Notes under the pieces: generated by a model
Told to the model about the DNA's origin: nothing
Databases searched by the model: none
Seen by the model: the letters and a program-made list of their open reading frames with translations, nothing else
From: an uncultured Oscillibacter sp.
GTDB taxonomy: Bacteria > Bacillota > Clostridia > Oscillospirales > Oscillospiraceae
Assembly: GCF_900544955.1 (NCBI RefSeq)
Contig: NZ_UQXD01000001.1
Location: 87,358-151,357 of the forward strand
Length of the DNA stretch: 64,000 nt
Direction: 5' to 3'
Program-made: the position numbers and the translations under genes
Part shown: one piece after another, positions 25,612-34,505 of the stretch
Numbering within the stretch: the stretch's first letter is position 1
How the letters are laid out: the number at the start of each line of letters is the position of its first letter

Positions 25612-26844
25612 TCAGCGCTCCTCCCGTAATTCGTTCCTCTGCAGTTTCTGATGCAGCACAATTAACCTTTGTCCCACTGTCTCCAGATAATGGCTTGGGA
25701 CAAAATCCTCGTAGGCTTTTTGCCCTGTTTTTTGGCGCAAAGCACCGTCAACTACAAGCTGTTCCAAAATTTCTCCCCACTCTTGGCTTGTAGAGGCGAT
25801 AAACCCGTTGACCCCATGGTGAATCAATTCCCGATAGGACTGAATGGGAGAGGCAACGGTGACCACTTCCACCAGCGCCGCTTCGGTGATTTTTGTCTCC
25901 CCTTTTCCCTGATTAAAGGAATCCAGTGTCAAGGGAGCTAAATTGATGTCCATTTCAGCAGTAAGCGCCAATAAGTCCAGCGGCGGCATATAGTCTTTGC
26001 GAACAATTTGCTTGGAATACGGCTCTAATTCTCTGGGCAGCGTCAACGGCCCCACCACAATCAAGCGTACTTCGGGATGCCGCGAGAGGATCCGCTCCAG
26101 AGCGGGAGAGACCTCACGAAAATCCGCGTCGTGGGAATTACTTCCGCTGAGATAGGAAATACAAACCGTCTCCCTGTGGCGGGGCAGTTTCCTTTTTTCC
26201 CTCAGACTTTGCGCGGCCTCATATTGCACGTTACTAATGGTGATGGGAATGACATCGCATTTTTTTCCAAACGCCTTGCGGTACATTTCTGCCAAATAGG
26301 ACGTGGAAACCGTCATTGCATCACACCATTGTATGGTTGTAGCAACCATTTTCCGTTCTTCATCGGTGCATCGTTCCAGCAAATTATCGTCTACATCATA
26401 GATAATGGGAATCGCTCTTTCTTTATAAGAAGCCAGCAGCGCCTTCATTTGTGGCTCCACCCCATTATTGGCGCGAAAGACCACCAGCAAATCGTAAAAC
26501 GGGGCAGCCAGCAATTCTTTCAAGGTTCCATAGGAATAAATATCTGCCAAAATGCCCTGCCTTGTGAGAAAATCCACCTGGTCATACACGCGATAGCGTT
26601 CTGACCGACCGCCATCGGGGCAGCCGTTAAAATACGCCACCTGATACCGGGGCGCCTGTTGGGGGCAATCATACAGCGGGCTGCGAATCAGAATGCGGCT
26701 TTGCCTGCGGACAAATTTTTTCTTTACCGTATTGTACACTCCGCCGCAGGGAAACAGAGTGCTGAACCACTTCGCGGGGAGAACGGTCTGCAGGCAGACA
26801 TCTACTCCTCGCAGAAGCGCCTTCAGTGCCTCCTGTGCCTTCAT
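25612..26844 (-). CDS. Glycosyltransferase (GT4-like)
   Basis: A 410-aa protein with a Rossmann-type N-terminal half (YQVAYFNGCPDGGRSERYRV ... VFRANNGVEP ... IIYDVDDNLLERC) and a C-terminal half typical of GT-B enzymes (LAPLTLDSFNQGKGETKITEA). Residues around DINLAPL and KITEAALVEV fit the nucleotide-sugar site. Its start overlaps the end of the next upstream gene by 4 nt. Confidence 0.82.
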   Translation of the reverse strand: MKAQEALKALLRGVDVCLQTVLPAKWFSTLFPCGGVYNTVKKKFVRRQSRILIRSPLYDCPQQAPRYQVAYFNGCPDGGRSERYRVYDQVDFLTRQGILADIYSYGTLKELLAAPFYDLLVVFRANNGVEPQMKALLASYKERAIPIIYDVDDNLLERCTDEERKMVATTIQWCDAMTVSTSYLAEMYRKAFGKKCDVIPITISNVQYEAAQSLREKRKLPRHRETVCISYLSGSNSHDADFREVSPALERILSRHPEVRLIVVGPLTLPRELEPYSKQIVRKDYMPPLDLLALTAEMDINLAPLTLDSFNQGKGETKITEAALVEVVTVASPIQSYRELIHHGVNGFIASTSQEWGEILEQLVVDGALRQKTGQKAYEDFVPSHYLETVGQRLIVLHQKLQRNELREER

Positions 26845-28124
26845 TGTTTTGCCTGCCCCTTTATATTTCTGAGGATTAGTTCCTCGACTCGGCGTGCCAT
26901 CTCCTCTTCGCTGGGGAATTCATCTGCAACCCACGCTTTGCCCCGGGCAGCGCAGTCCCTTAATTCTTGCGGCGTGTCAAAAAGCGCTGCCATTTGCTTT
27001 CCCATCTGCTCGGGAATGGGCGAGAGCAGAAATACATTTTCTCTGGAATTGCCATACTTTGCTTCGGCAAACTCCAAATCTAAATCAACCACCGGACAGT
27101 CGCAGGAGAGCATCTCATAAGGCACCAAACTGGGGTTGGTGGTGGAAAAAACCATACCCAGATCTGCATTTCGGTATAAATCCGCCAAATCATCTAAGGT
27201 AGGGAGCAGTTTTTTCACCGTAGCAGGAAAAGGCAGGTTCTTCCCCTCTATCCGTTCGGAACCAAAGAGAATGATTTCGACCTCGGGTCTAAGAGTATGA
27301 AATTCCTTAAGCGCCTGAATGCCCAGCGCGTAGCACCGTCTGGGCATATCCGGCTTTGCGAAAAAAACCACATTGGAGTTTTTCTTCGTGCGTGGCACCT
27401 TGGTGTGGTAAATGGAACGATCCACAGGAAATTGAAAATGCGCGGCGTTGCCGTGGTATTTCTCCCGAATGAGGGTGGACATCCACGGACCGGAGCAAAT
27501 GCAGGGATAGCCCATTCGGTAGGTGTTTTCCGCCAAAATATAGTCGGTGGACATGGGGTAGAAATACGCTTCAAAGTCCTGAGTGAAATAGAAGGGATAC
27601 CGCACCTTTTCCCGGTTTTCCTCAATGAGGTATACGGTTTCCCACCAAGTGGCCACGACCACATCGTGATAACCCAGCTCTCCCTCGTAGCAGAGGAAGG
27701 GGATGTCACCCATGTCGTAAAACCACGCACTCACCTGCTGTTTCACCTTTGCAGCAGGCCGCTGCGTCTGCATATAATAAACGGTGAGGTGATGACCAAA
27801 GGCACGAAGCTGGCTGACTGCACGGTAGATGTTCCGATGTCCGCCGCTGCCCCGAATTGGCTCGGGAACCAGAAACGCAATGTCTAAATGGCAAAGGTCG
27901 GCTTCCCTGCTCGGTTTTCGATTCATCACAGAAGCATAACTTTCTGCCACTTGAATGGCGGCATGATTTGCTCTAACTTGACGAACAAAATCCTCCATAT
28001 CCCCCAGACTCTCTCGGGGGCCTTCGATCTTCTTCCAAACGGCGCATAGTCCGTCCATCAATCCGGGAGCATATTTTCTAAGCTGAAGATAACTATTCTT
28101 TGCCACCTGTCTTGCTTTCCCCAT
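26841..28124 (-). CDS. WsaF-like glycosyltransferase
   Basis: About 427 aa. The core (FLVPEPIRGSGGHRNIYRA ... FFAKPDMPRRCYALG ... GMVFSTTNPSLVPYEM) is a close paralogue of the C-terminal domain of the 985-aa protein. The start is set at 28124 because AAGGAGGCGG lies 9-10 nt upstream; the longer frame from 28232 would overlap rmlB. Probably a second rhamnosyltransferase. Confidence 0.83.
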   Translation of the reverse strand: MGKARQVAKNSYLQLRKYAPGLMDGLCAVWKKIEGPRESLGDMEDFVRQVRANHAAIQVAESYASVMNRKPSREADLCHLDIAFLVPEPIRGSGGHRNIYRAVSQLRAFGHHLTVYYMQTQRPAAKVKQQVSAWFYDMGDIPFLCYEGELGYHDVVVATWWETVYLIEENREKVRYPFYFTQDFEAYFYPMSTDYILAENTYRMGYPCICSGPWMSTLIREKYHGNAAHFQFPVDRSIYHTKVPRTKKNSNVVFFAKPDMPRRCYALGIQALKEFHTLRPEVEIILFGSERIEGKNLPFPATVKKLLPTLDDLADLYRNADLGMVFSTTNPSLVPYEMLSCDCPVVDLDLEFAEAKYGNSRENVFLLSPIPEQMGKQMAALFDTPQELRDCAARGKAWVADEFPSEEEMARRVEELILRNIKGQAKQ

Positions 28125-28144
28125 GGTCTTCTCCGCCTCCTTCC

Positions 28145-29164
28145 TCAGCGGTTGGAGTACATTCTTTCGTAATAATTCTGATATTCGCCGGACAAAATGG
28201 TTTCCCACCACTCCCGATGAGTCAAATACCATTGGATGGTCTTTTCAATCCCCTGTGTGAACATGGTCTCCGGCTTCCAGCCCAGCTCTTTCTCGAGCTT
28301 GGAAGCGTCAATGGCATAGCGCAGATCATGTCCCTTGCGGTCGCCCACATAGGTGATGAGGCTTTCCGGTTTGTCCAAGGCATGGCAGATCAGGCGGACA
28401 ATTTCAATGTTACTCATTTCATTGTGCCCACCCACATTATACACTTCGCCCTCTCTGCCCTTGCGGACGATTAGGTCAATTGCGCGGCAATGATCCTCCA
28501 CATAGAGCCAGTCCCGCACATTCAGGCCGTTTCCATATACGGGAAGCGGCTTATCGTTGAGCGCGTTGGCAATCATCAGCGGGATCAGTTTTTCGGGGAA
28601 ATGATAGGGCCCATAGTTATTGGAACAGCGGGAAATGCTGACAGGCATTCCGTAGGTGCGGTGATAGGCAAGCACCAGTAAATCTGCAGACGCCTTAGAA
28701 CTGCTGTACGGACTGCTGGTGTGGATAGGGGTTTCCTCTGTAAACAGCAAATCCGGACGGTCTAAGGGCAAATCCCCGTAAACTTCATCGGTGGAAACCT
28801 GATGAAAGCGTTGAACGTGGTGCTTGCGGCTGGCATTGAGCAGGTTCGCAGTGCCCATAATATTGGTCTGCAGAAAGACGGTGGGCGCTTCAATGGAGCG
28901 ATCCACATGACTTTCCGCGGCAAAATTGATGACCACATCAGGAGATTCCTCTGCAAAAAGCGCGTCAATCCCGGCTTCATCGCAAATATCCATCTTCACA
29001 AAGCGGAAATTGTCTTGCTTCATGACAGGCACCAGAGTGCTTAAGTTTCCGGCGTAGGTGAGTTTGTCCACGCAGACCACTCTGTCCTCCGGGTGCGCGG
29101 CCTGCATATAAAAAATGAAGTTAGAGCCAATAAAGCCGGCGCCGCCTGTTACCAATACTGTCAT
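28145..29164 (-). CDS. rfbB: dTDP-glucose 4,6-dehydratase
   Basis: Second step of dTDP-rhamnose synthesis: dTDP-glucose to the 4-keto-6-deoxy intermediate. 339 aa with GGAGFIGSNF at residues 7-16, the DE pair in STDEVYGDLP, and YSSSKASADLL as the YxxxK site. It is followed by the GT gene and preceded by rfbC. Confidence 0.96.
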   Translation of the reverse strand: MTVLVTGGAGFIGSNFIFYMQAAHPEDRVVCVDKLTYAGNLSTLVPVMKQDNFRFVKMDICDEAGIDALFAEESPDVVINFAAESHVDRSIEAPTVFLQTNIMGTANLLNASRKHHVQRFHQVSTDEVYGDLPLDRPDLLFTEETPIHTSSPYSSSKASADLLVLAYHRTYGMPVSISRCSNNYGPYHFPEKLIPLMIANALNDKPLPVYGNGLNVRDWLYVEDHCRAIDLIVRKGREGEVYNVGGHNEMSNIEIVRLICHALDKPESLITYVGDRKGHDLRYAIDASKLEKELGWKPETMFTQGIEKTIQWYLTHREWWETILSGEYQNYYERMYSNR

Positions 29165-29175
29165 TGCTTTTCTCC

Positions 29176-29733
29176 TTAAAATGAAATCTTTGCCTGGCTG
29201 AAGGTGGGATTCCGCTGATCTTTTTCACTCAAGATCAGCGCACCTACCTCAGGCCAGCAAACTCCAATCTCTTCATCGCGATAGAAGATCCCGCTCTCAT
29301 CCTCGGGATGATAGAACGCATCACATTTATAGGCAAATTCCGCATAGTCGCTGACTACCAAAAATCCGTGGGCAAACCCACGGGGAATCATCAGCTGTTT
29401 TTTATTTTCTCCCGAGAGAAGTGCACCGACCCATTTTCCATAGGTGCTACTGCCCTTTCGCAGGTCCACAGCCACATCAAAAACCTCTCCGCTGAGAACG
29501 CGAACCAGCTTTGCCTGCGGATATGTTTTTTGAAAATGCAGTCCCCGCAAAACGCCCTTGCGAGAACTGGACTGATTGTCCTGCACGAACTGGTACTGCA
29601 AGCCCGCTTTTTCAAAGGCCTCCTGCTGATAAGTCTCCATAAAATAACCCCGGGAATCGCCGAAACATTTCGGCTCAATCATCCAGAGATCTTGAATCTC
29701 TGTTTGGGTAAATGTAAAGTTTCCAACTGTCAT
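29176..29733 (-). CDS. rfbC: dTDP-4-dehydrorhamnose 3,5-epimerase
   Basis: Third dTDP-rhamnose step. 185-aa cupin-type enzyme with the conserved DSRGYFMETYQ, RGLHFQ (active-site His) and IPRGFAHGFLV motifs. It starts 1 nt after the rfbA stop. Confidence 0.96.
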   Translation of the reverse strand: MTVGNFTFTQTEIQDLWMIEPKCFGDSRGYFMETYQQEAFEKAGLQYQFVQDNQSSSRKGVLRGLHFQKTYPQAKLVRVLSGEVFDVAVDLRKGSSTYGKWVGALLSGENKKQLMIPRGFAHGFLVVSDYAEFAYKCDAFYHPEDESGIFYRDEEIGVCWPEVGALILSEKDQRNPTFSQAKISF

Positions 29734-29734
29734 A

Positions 29735-30619
29735 TCAGTAAATGATCTTCCCTTCTGCTACATTTTTCAGATGCTGTCCGTAAGGGGACTTTCCATATCG
29801 CTGTGCAGAAAGCAACAGGGTATCTCGGTCGATCCAGCCTTTGGTGTATGCGATTTCCTCCAGCGCGGAAATTTGGCTGCTCTGTCTTGTCTCAATGGTG
29901 CGGACAAAGTCAGAAGCCTCTACCAGAGAGTCCATGGTGCCGGTATCCAGCCACGCATAGCCTCTTCCCAGAAGCGTTACATCCAACAATTCCTGCTTTA
30001 AGTACAAATCATTTACAGATGTAATTTCCAGTTCTCCGCGGGCGGAGGGTTTGACTTGCTTTGCCACGGCGCTAATGCCCCTTGGGTAGAAATAGAGACC
30101 GGTAATGCAGTAATTGCTTTTCGGGTGTTCAGGTTTCTCCTCCACAGAGAGAACCTTTCCGTTTTTGTCAAATTCTACAATACCAAAGCGCTGTGGGTCA
30201 TTGACGTAATAGCCGAAAATAGTGGCACGCCCGGCCTCGGCACGTTCCTTGGCAGAGTTCAGCGCTTTGCCTAGTCCGTTGCCATAAAAGATATTGTCCC
30301 CTAAAATCATTGCGGCGCAATCATCGCCGATAAACTCCTCGCCCAAAACAAATGCCTGCGCCAGTCCGTCGGGCGAGGGCTGCACCTGATAGCTCAGATG
30401 AATGCCGTACTGGTCCCCCTCCCCCAGTAAACGCTGGAAATTAGGCAAATCCTGAGGTGTGGAGATGATCAGGATATCCTGAATGCCTGCCATCATCAGC
30501 GTGGATAGCGGATAATAAATCATAGGTTTATCATATACCGGCAACAGCTGCTTGCTGGTTACCATCGTCAACGGATAGAGCCGCGTTCCCGCTCCCCCTG
30601 CTAAAATAATCCCTTTCAT
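29735..30619 (-). CDS. rfbA: Glucose-1-phosphate thymidylyltransferase
   Basis: First dTDP-sugar step: glucose 1-phosphate plus dTTP to dTDP-glucose. 294 aa with the pyrophosphorylase signature GGAGTRLYPLT, KQLLPVYDKPMIYYPL, GDNIFYG and GRGYAWLDTGT. Overlaps the acyltransferase stop by 4 nt. Confidence 0.97.
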   Translation of the reverse strand: MKGIILAGGAGTRLYPLTMVTSKQLLPVYDKPMIYYPLSTLMMAGIQDILIISTPQDLPNFQRLLGEGDQYGIHLSYQVQPSPDGLAQAFVLGEEFIGDDCAAMILGDNIFYGNGLGKALNSAKERAEAGRATIFGYYVNDPQRFGIVEFDKNGKVLSVEEKPEHPKSNYCITGLYFYPRGISAVAKQVKPSARGELEITSVNDLYLKQELLDVTLLGRGYAWLDTGTMDSLVEASDFVRTIETRQSSQISALEEIAYTKGWIDRDTLLLSAQRYGKSPYGQHLKNVAEGKIIY

Positions 30620-31647
30620 TTGATCTCCTTATCCATTCTTTGCTCAACTTGCTGTTTTCCCAACATACTGGGAAAGAACTTGTTTATTGCTTCTATAAAT
30701 GGAATGCAGATTAAAAGACTCAGGATCACATTGATGCTCCTGATTCCGTACCCACAATAAAACTGCCCGCTAATTCCCCAAATAAGAATTCCAACAATCC
30801 AGTCTCTTATAGGAGTATGCAGTATTAGAATTAACAAGGAATTGTTACCTAAATACTCTAATGGCCTTTTTAAAATTGCAGCAAATATTTTAGAGAACAA
30901 GATATACTGTGAAAAGGCAACTAATAAAACTGTTCCACTCATTGCACAGACAGTCTCTATTAAATATTTTAGCAAATAAGGAATTTGCACATTTGTATAT
31001 AAAATGAACTGCGACAGAAAAACTATGAATGAAAGTAAAATGCAATATTTATGTTTGCATAGGTCAATATATTTTTTTGAAAAGTGACCAAGTGAAAAAA
31101 ACAGCAGATAATATAAGGATGAATCCAATGTCCATGGCAAGATCGGCTGCGTGATTGTACGATAGCCCAGAAGAGAACAACCTAAAAATATTACGAAACT
31201 CAATTTTTGTGGAATATATTTTTGAATCCAATAAAATTCTATCAATACTAAAAATAAACATGGGATAAACCACATTGGAACATTAAATGGGACCTCCATC
31301 ATCTGGTATCGATTTGCAAAAAGCAGACATTTTAATGCATTGATGCTACTTTCTCTAAATGTACAATAGACCATCATCGTTATAAATCCAAACAAGAAAT
31401 ACGGATGAAGAAGGCGTTTAGCTTTATCCTTAATAATTTCGATGCCCGATTTGTATTTTTCAGGTCTGAATACAATGCCGGACAAGAAAAAAAAAGCAGG
31501 CACGTGAAAACTATATATTACCTTAAAGCCTAACATGCTATTTTCTAAATTATGACCAATAACGACCAGTAGAATTGCCAATCCCCGCGCAATATCAATG
31601 TATTCAATTCGGGAAGTCCGTGGTGTCCCTTGTATACTTTCTCCCAT
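30616..31647 (-). CDS. Acyltransferase 3 family membrane protein
   Basis: A 343-aa integral membrane protein with about ten hydrophobic segments. The N-terminus EYIDIARGLAILLVVIGHN carries the catalytic His of acyltransferase family 3, and SFHVPAFFFLSGIVF follows. It likely O-acetylates a sugar of the glycan. It is clearly more AT-rich than all its neighbours, suggesting separate acquisition into the operon. Confidence 0.88.
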   Translation of the reverse strand: MGESIQGTPRTSRIEYIDIARGLAILLVVIGHNLENSMLGFKVIYSFHVPAFFFLSGIVFRPEKYKSGIEIIKDKAKRLLHPYFLFGFITMMVYCTFRESSINALKCLLFANRYQMMEVPFNVPMWFIPCLFLVLIEFYWIQKYIPQKLSFVIFLGCSLLGYRTITQPILPWTLDSSLYYLLFFSLGHFSKKYIDLCKHKYCILLSFIVFLSQFILYTNVQIPYLLKYLIETVCAMSGTVLLVAFSQYILFSKIFAAILKRPLEYLGNNSLLILILHTPIRDWIVGILIWGISGQFYCGYGIRSINVILSLLICIPFIEAINKFFPSMLGKQQVEQRMDKEIK

Positions 31648-31653
31648 CTTTTC

Positions 31654-32241
31654 TTATCTCTTTAGGTGGTCAATTCCGCAGAGACTTTTGTAGAAAATGC
31701 TCATCATCAAATGATCAAAAACCATATGCACATCCTCGGTTATCTGCATGCTTTGGATAGGAACATGGAGGGATACATCCGACAGCTCCCTCAGTTTGCC
31801 GCCGCCAAAACCGGTCAACCCAATGATTTGGTTGCCCTGCGCCTTGGCATACTCCACCGCCCGCAGAACATTGGCCGAGTTGCCGCTTCCGGAAATTGCC
31901 AAAATTACATCGCCGGGCTTGAGATGCCCTTGCAGCTGGAAACGAAAGACCTCTTCAAAGCCGATATCGTTGGCCACGGCCATCAGGGTAGCAATATTAT
32001 CGTTCAAGCAGCAAAAGTTGAACTTTTTTTCCGTATGTTCGGAGACGCCTTTGTTGAAGTCATTTTGAAAATGGGAGGCAGTTGCAGAGCTTCCGCCGTT
32101 TCCAAAGCAATAGACGGTGTTCCCCTGTTCCATGGTGGTATGCAACAGATTTAAAGCCTCGTTAATGGCATTGACATCCAGCTTGCGCAGCGTTTCTGCT
32201 TCTAATTCCAAATACTGTTGGATTTCAGACTGATAATTCAC
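31654..32241 (-). CDS. gmhA: Sedoheptulose-7-phosphate isomerase
   Basis: Makes D-glycero-D-manno-heptose 7-phosphate, first step of the heptose pathway. SIS-domain protein with CFGNGGSSATASHFQNDF and AISGSGNSANVL. I place the start at GTG 32241 (VNYQSEIQQYLELE), which has GAGGGG a few nt upstream; an in-frame ATG at 32268 is possible. It overlaps the end of the hddC-gmhB gene by 17 nt. Confidence 0.92.
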   Translation of the reverse strand: MNYQSEIQQYLELEAETLRKLDVNAINEALNLLHTTMEQGNTVYCFGNGGSSATASHFQNDFNKGVSEHTEKKFNFCCLNDNIATLMAVANDIGFEEVFRFQLQGHLKPGDVILAISGSGNSANVLRAVEYAKAQGNQIIGLTGFGGGKLRELSDVSLHVPIQSMQITEDVHMVFDHLMMSIFYKSLCGIDHLKR

Positions 32242-33559
32242 TCGTTTCCCCTCTTTCTGTTTTTGCAAGAATGGCCTCCACAGCCTCTTTCAGATTCGAA
32301 GCGCAAAGTGTAGAACTTCGTTCGTATTTTCCGTCATTGCCTGCGTCTCCGGTCAAAACCAGTGCCGTATGCACGCCGGCATTTTTCCCGGTCTGAAGAT
32401 CCACCGTGGAGTCGCCCACCATCCAGGATTGGGAAAGGTCAATGTGGAATTGCGCTTTTGCCTGTTCAATCATGCCAATATCAGGCTTTCGGCAGTGGCA
32501 TGAAATTTTATAGGCGGGATTTTCCTCGGGATAGCCCTTGTCTGGATGATGCGGGCAGAAGAAAATGCCGTCCAGATAAACCCCTTCCTGCCCCAGCAGC
32601 GTTTCCAGCTTTTGATGGATCTTTTCCACGTCCTCCACACTGCAAAGTCCCCGGGCCACAACCGGCTGGTTGGTAATTAAAATTGCAAGATAACCCGATT
32701 GATTGATGGCGCGGATGGCATCAACCGCCCCGTCTTCCAGTTCAAACTGCTCCGGCTGATAGACAAGTCCGTTCTTTCGATTGACCGTCCCGTCCCGATC
32801 GAGGAAAATGGCCTTTTGCGGTTTTGTCAAGCAGCGCTGTGCGGCAAAACCGCAGCTCAGTTCCTCCTCTGCTCGTGCAATTCGCTCCGGCGTCCCAACA
32901 TCCTTGATATACTCCGAGGTCGGATAGCCATAGACTGCACCGCCCTGTGCAATCAGGGGCGACAACACCTCTTTTTCCAAGTCCGTTTTCTGGTGAGGTG
33001 GAATGCTTTCGCACAGGCTCCGATTCAGGAGATACAGCCCGGCATTGACACAGTTGCGGTACCAATCGTTTCGCACATTGTGCTTGGAGTCAAAAGCTGT
33101 AATGCGGCCATCTCGTTCACAGACCACCAGATCGGAATCATAGGGATGTCCGTTTGGGTGCACAGCCAATGTGGCAATGGACTGATGCTCTTGATGGAAG
33201 GCTTTCATTCGCTGTAAATCCATCTGAAACAGGACGTCGCCGAAAATCAAGAAGAAGTCTTCGCCCGTCAGTAAGGGGGGCAACAGAGACAGTGCCCCCG
33301 CCGTGCCCAAAGGCTCCTGCTCCTCTACATAGGAAATCTTCACGCCAAAGGCGGCGCCATCTTGAAAATATTCCTTAATTTTATGACCAAGGTGCCCCAC
33401 CACAAGAATGATGGAATCCATGCCATGCTCTTTCAGTTGCTCAATTTGCCAATGCAAGATCGGCTTCCCGTTGACGGGAGCCATCGGCTTTGGAATTTCA
33501 TCCTTTGTGAGGGCAAGAAGTCTGGTTCCCTTGCCCCCTGCCATAATCACGGCCTGCAT
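32225..33559 (-). CDS. hddC-gmhB: Fused heptose-1-phosphate guanylyltransferase / heptose-1,7-bisphosphate phosphatase
   Basis: A 444-aa bifunctional enzyme. Residues 1-235 are a sugar nucleotidyltransferase (MAGGKGTRLLALT, EQEPLGTAGAL, FGDVLF). Residues about 248-430 are a HAD phosphatase of the GmhB type (FLDRDGTVN, ITNQPVVARG, CHCRKPDIGM, WMVGDSTVDLQTGKNAG). Together they do the phosphatase and activation steps towards GDP-D-glycero-alpha-D-manno-heptose. The two activities are commonly separate proteins. GDP rather than ADP activation is inferred from the partner kinase. Confidence 0.9.
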   Translation of the reverse strand: MQAVIMAGGKGTRLLALTKDEIPKPMAPVNGKPILHWQIEQLKEHGMDSIILVVGHLGHKIKEYFQDGAAFGVKISYVEEQEPLGTAGALSLLPPLLTGEDFFLIFGDVLFQMDLQRMKAFHQEHQSIATLAVHPNGHPYDSDLVVCERDGRITAFDSKHNVRNDWYRNCVNAGLYLLNRSLCESIPPHQKTDLEKEVLSPLIAQGGAVYGYPTSEYIKDVGTPERIARAEEELSCGFAAQRCLTKPQKAIFLDRDGTVNRKNGLVYQPEQFELEDGAVDAIRAINQSGYLAILITNQPVVARGLCSVEDVEKIHQKLETLLGQEGVYLDGIFFCPHHPDKGYPEENPAYKISCHCRKPDIGMIEQAKAQFHIDLSQSWMVGDSTVDLQTGKNAGVHTALVLTGDAGNDGKYERSSTLCASNLKEAVEAILAKTERGETSELSV

Positions 33560-34494
33560 TACAGCACCGCCTCGACCGTTTTTGCCACAGCTTCATCGCT
33601 GGTCATGCTTGCTTTCCAGCCTGTTGCATGAATTTTGTCCAAATTGTAGTGGAACACAGGGACATCGCCCTTCCAGCCGCCACGGCCACCGGTATAACAG
33701 AATTTAACCTGCTTCAGACCCATTTTCTCCACCACAATTTCCGCAATCCGCGTGACGCTGCTGGCAGTTTCATCCCCCACGTTGAACAGGGTAATTCCCT
33801 CGGGCAGCGCATCCTTGAATCGCATAATGCAGGAAACCAGGTCATTGACATGAAGGTAGGGCTTGCTCTGGGTTCCATCCCCCAGAATTTCTAATTCGTG
33901 GGGGTTGTTTTTTAACTTCCTGACAAAATCATAAATGACGCCATGGGTCAATCGCTGGCCGATGACATTGGGGAAACGGAACATCAGCGTATGGAAATTG
34001 TTCATGTAAGTAAAGGCACTGATCAGCCCCTCACAGCCCAGCTTGCAACCGCCGTAATAGGAGATAGGACGCATGGGAGAATAATTCTCATCCACCTCTG
34101 CTCCCAGCGCATCCCCGTAAACAGCGCTGGTAGAACAGAAAAAGAGCTGCTTCACGCCATGTAGCCGCATACACTCCAGCACATTGAAAGTAGTAGTATA
34201 GGTGTTGTCGTATTCCACTTTGGGACTTTTGGCGCTGGCCTGAATGTCCGAGTTGGCTGCCATATGGAAGACAAAATCAATCTTTTCCTTGGCAAAAATT
34301 TCGTCTATGGCAGAGAAATTCGTCAAATCCTCCTCGTACATATGAAAGTGGGAATTTCCCTTTAGGTGCGCGATATTATCTTTGGTACCAATGAAATAGT
34401 TATCAATGCACGCCACATCATGCCCCTCGGCCAACAGGGCGTCCACCAAATTACTGCCAATAAATCCGGCTCCGCCGGCTACCAACACGTTCAT
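33559..34494 (-). CDS. NAD-dependent nucleotide-sugar epimerase/dehydratase
   Basis: A 311-aa extended SDR resembling UDP-glucose 4-epimerases: GGAGFIGSN at 7-15, STSAVYGD, YYGGCK as the YxxxK site. Placed between the heptose kinase and guanylyltransferase genes, it may modify GDP-heptose or an unrelated UDP sugar. Substrate unassigned. Its start base is shared with the end of the neighbouring gene region. Confidence 0.85.
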   Translation of the reverse strand: MNVLVAGGAGFIGSNLVDALLAEGHDVACIDNYFIGTKDNIAHLKGNSHFHMYEEDLTNFSAIDEIFAKEKIDFVFHMAANSDIQASAKSPKVEYDNTYTTTFNVLECMRLHGVKQLFFCSTSAVYGDALGAEVDENYSPMRPISYYGGCKLGCEGLISAFTYMNNFHTLMFRFPNVIGQRLTHGVIYDFVRKLKNNPHELEILGDGTQSKPYLHVNDLVSCIMRFKDALPEGITLFNVGDETASSVTRIAEIVVEKMGLKQVKFCYTGGRGGWKGDVPVFHYNLDKIHATGWKASMTSDEAVAKTVEAVL

Positions 34495-34505
34495 GTCCTA
34501 TCCTC

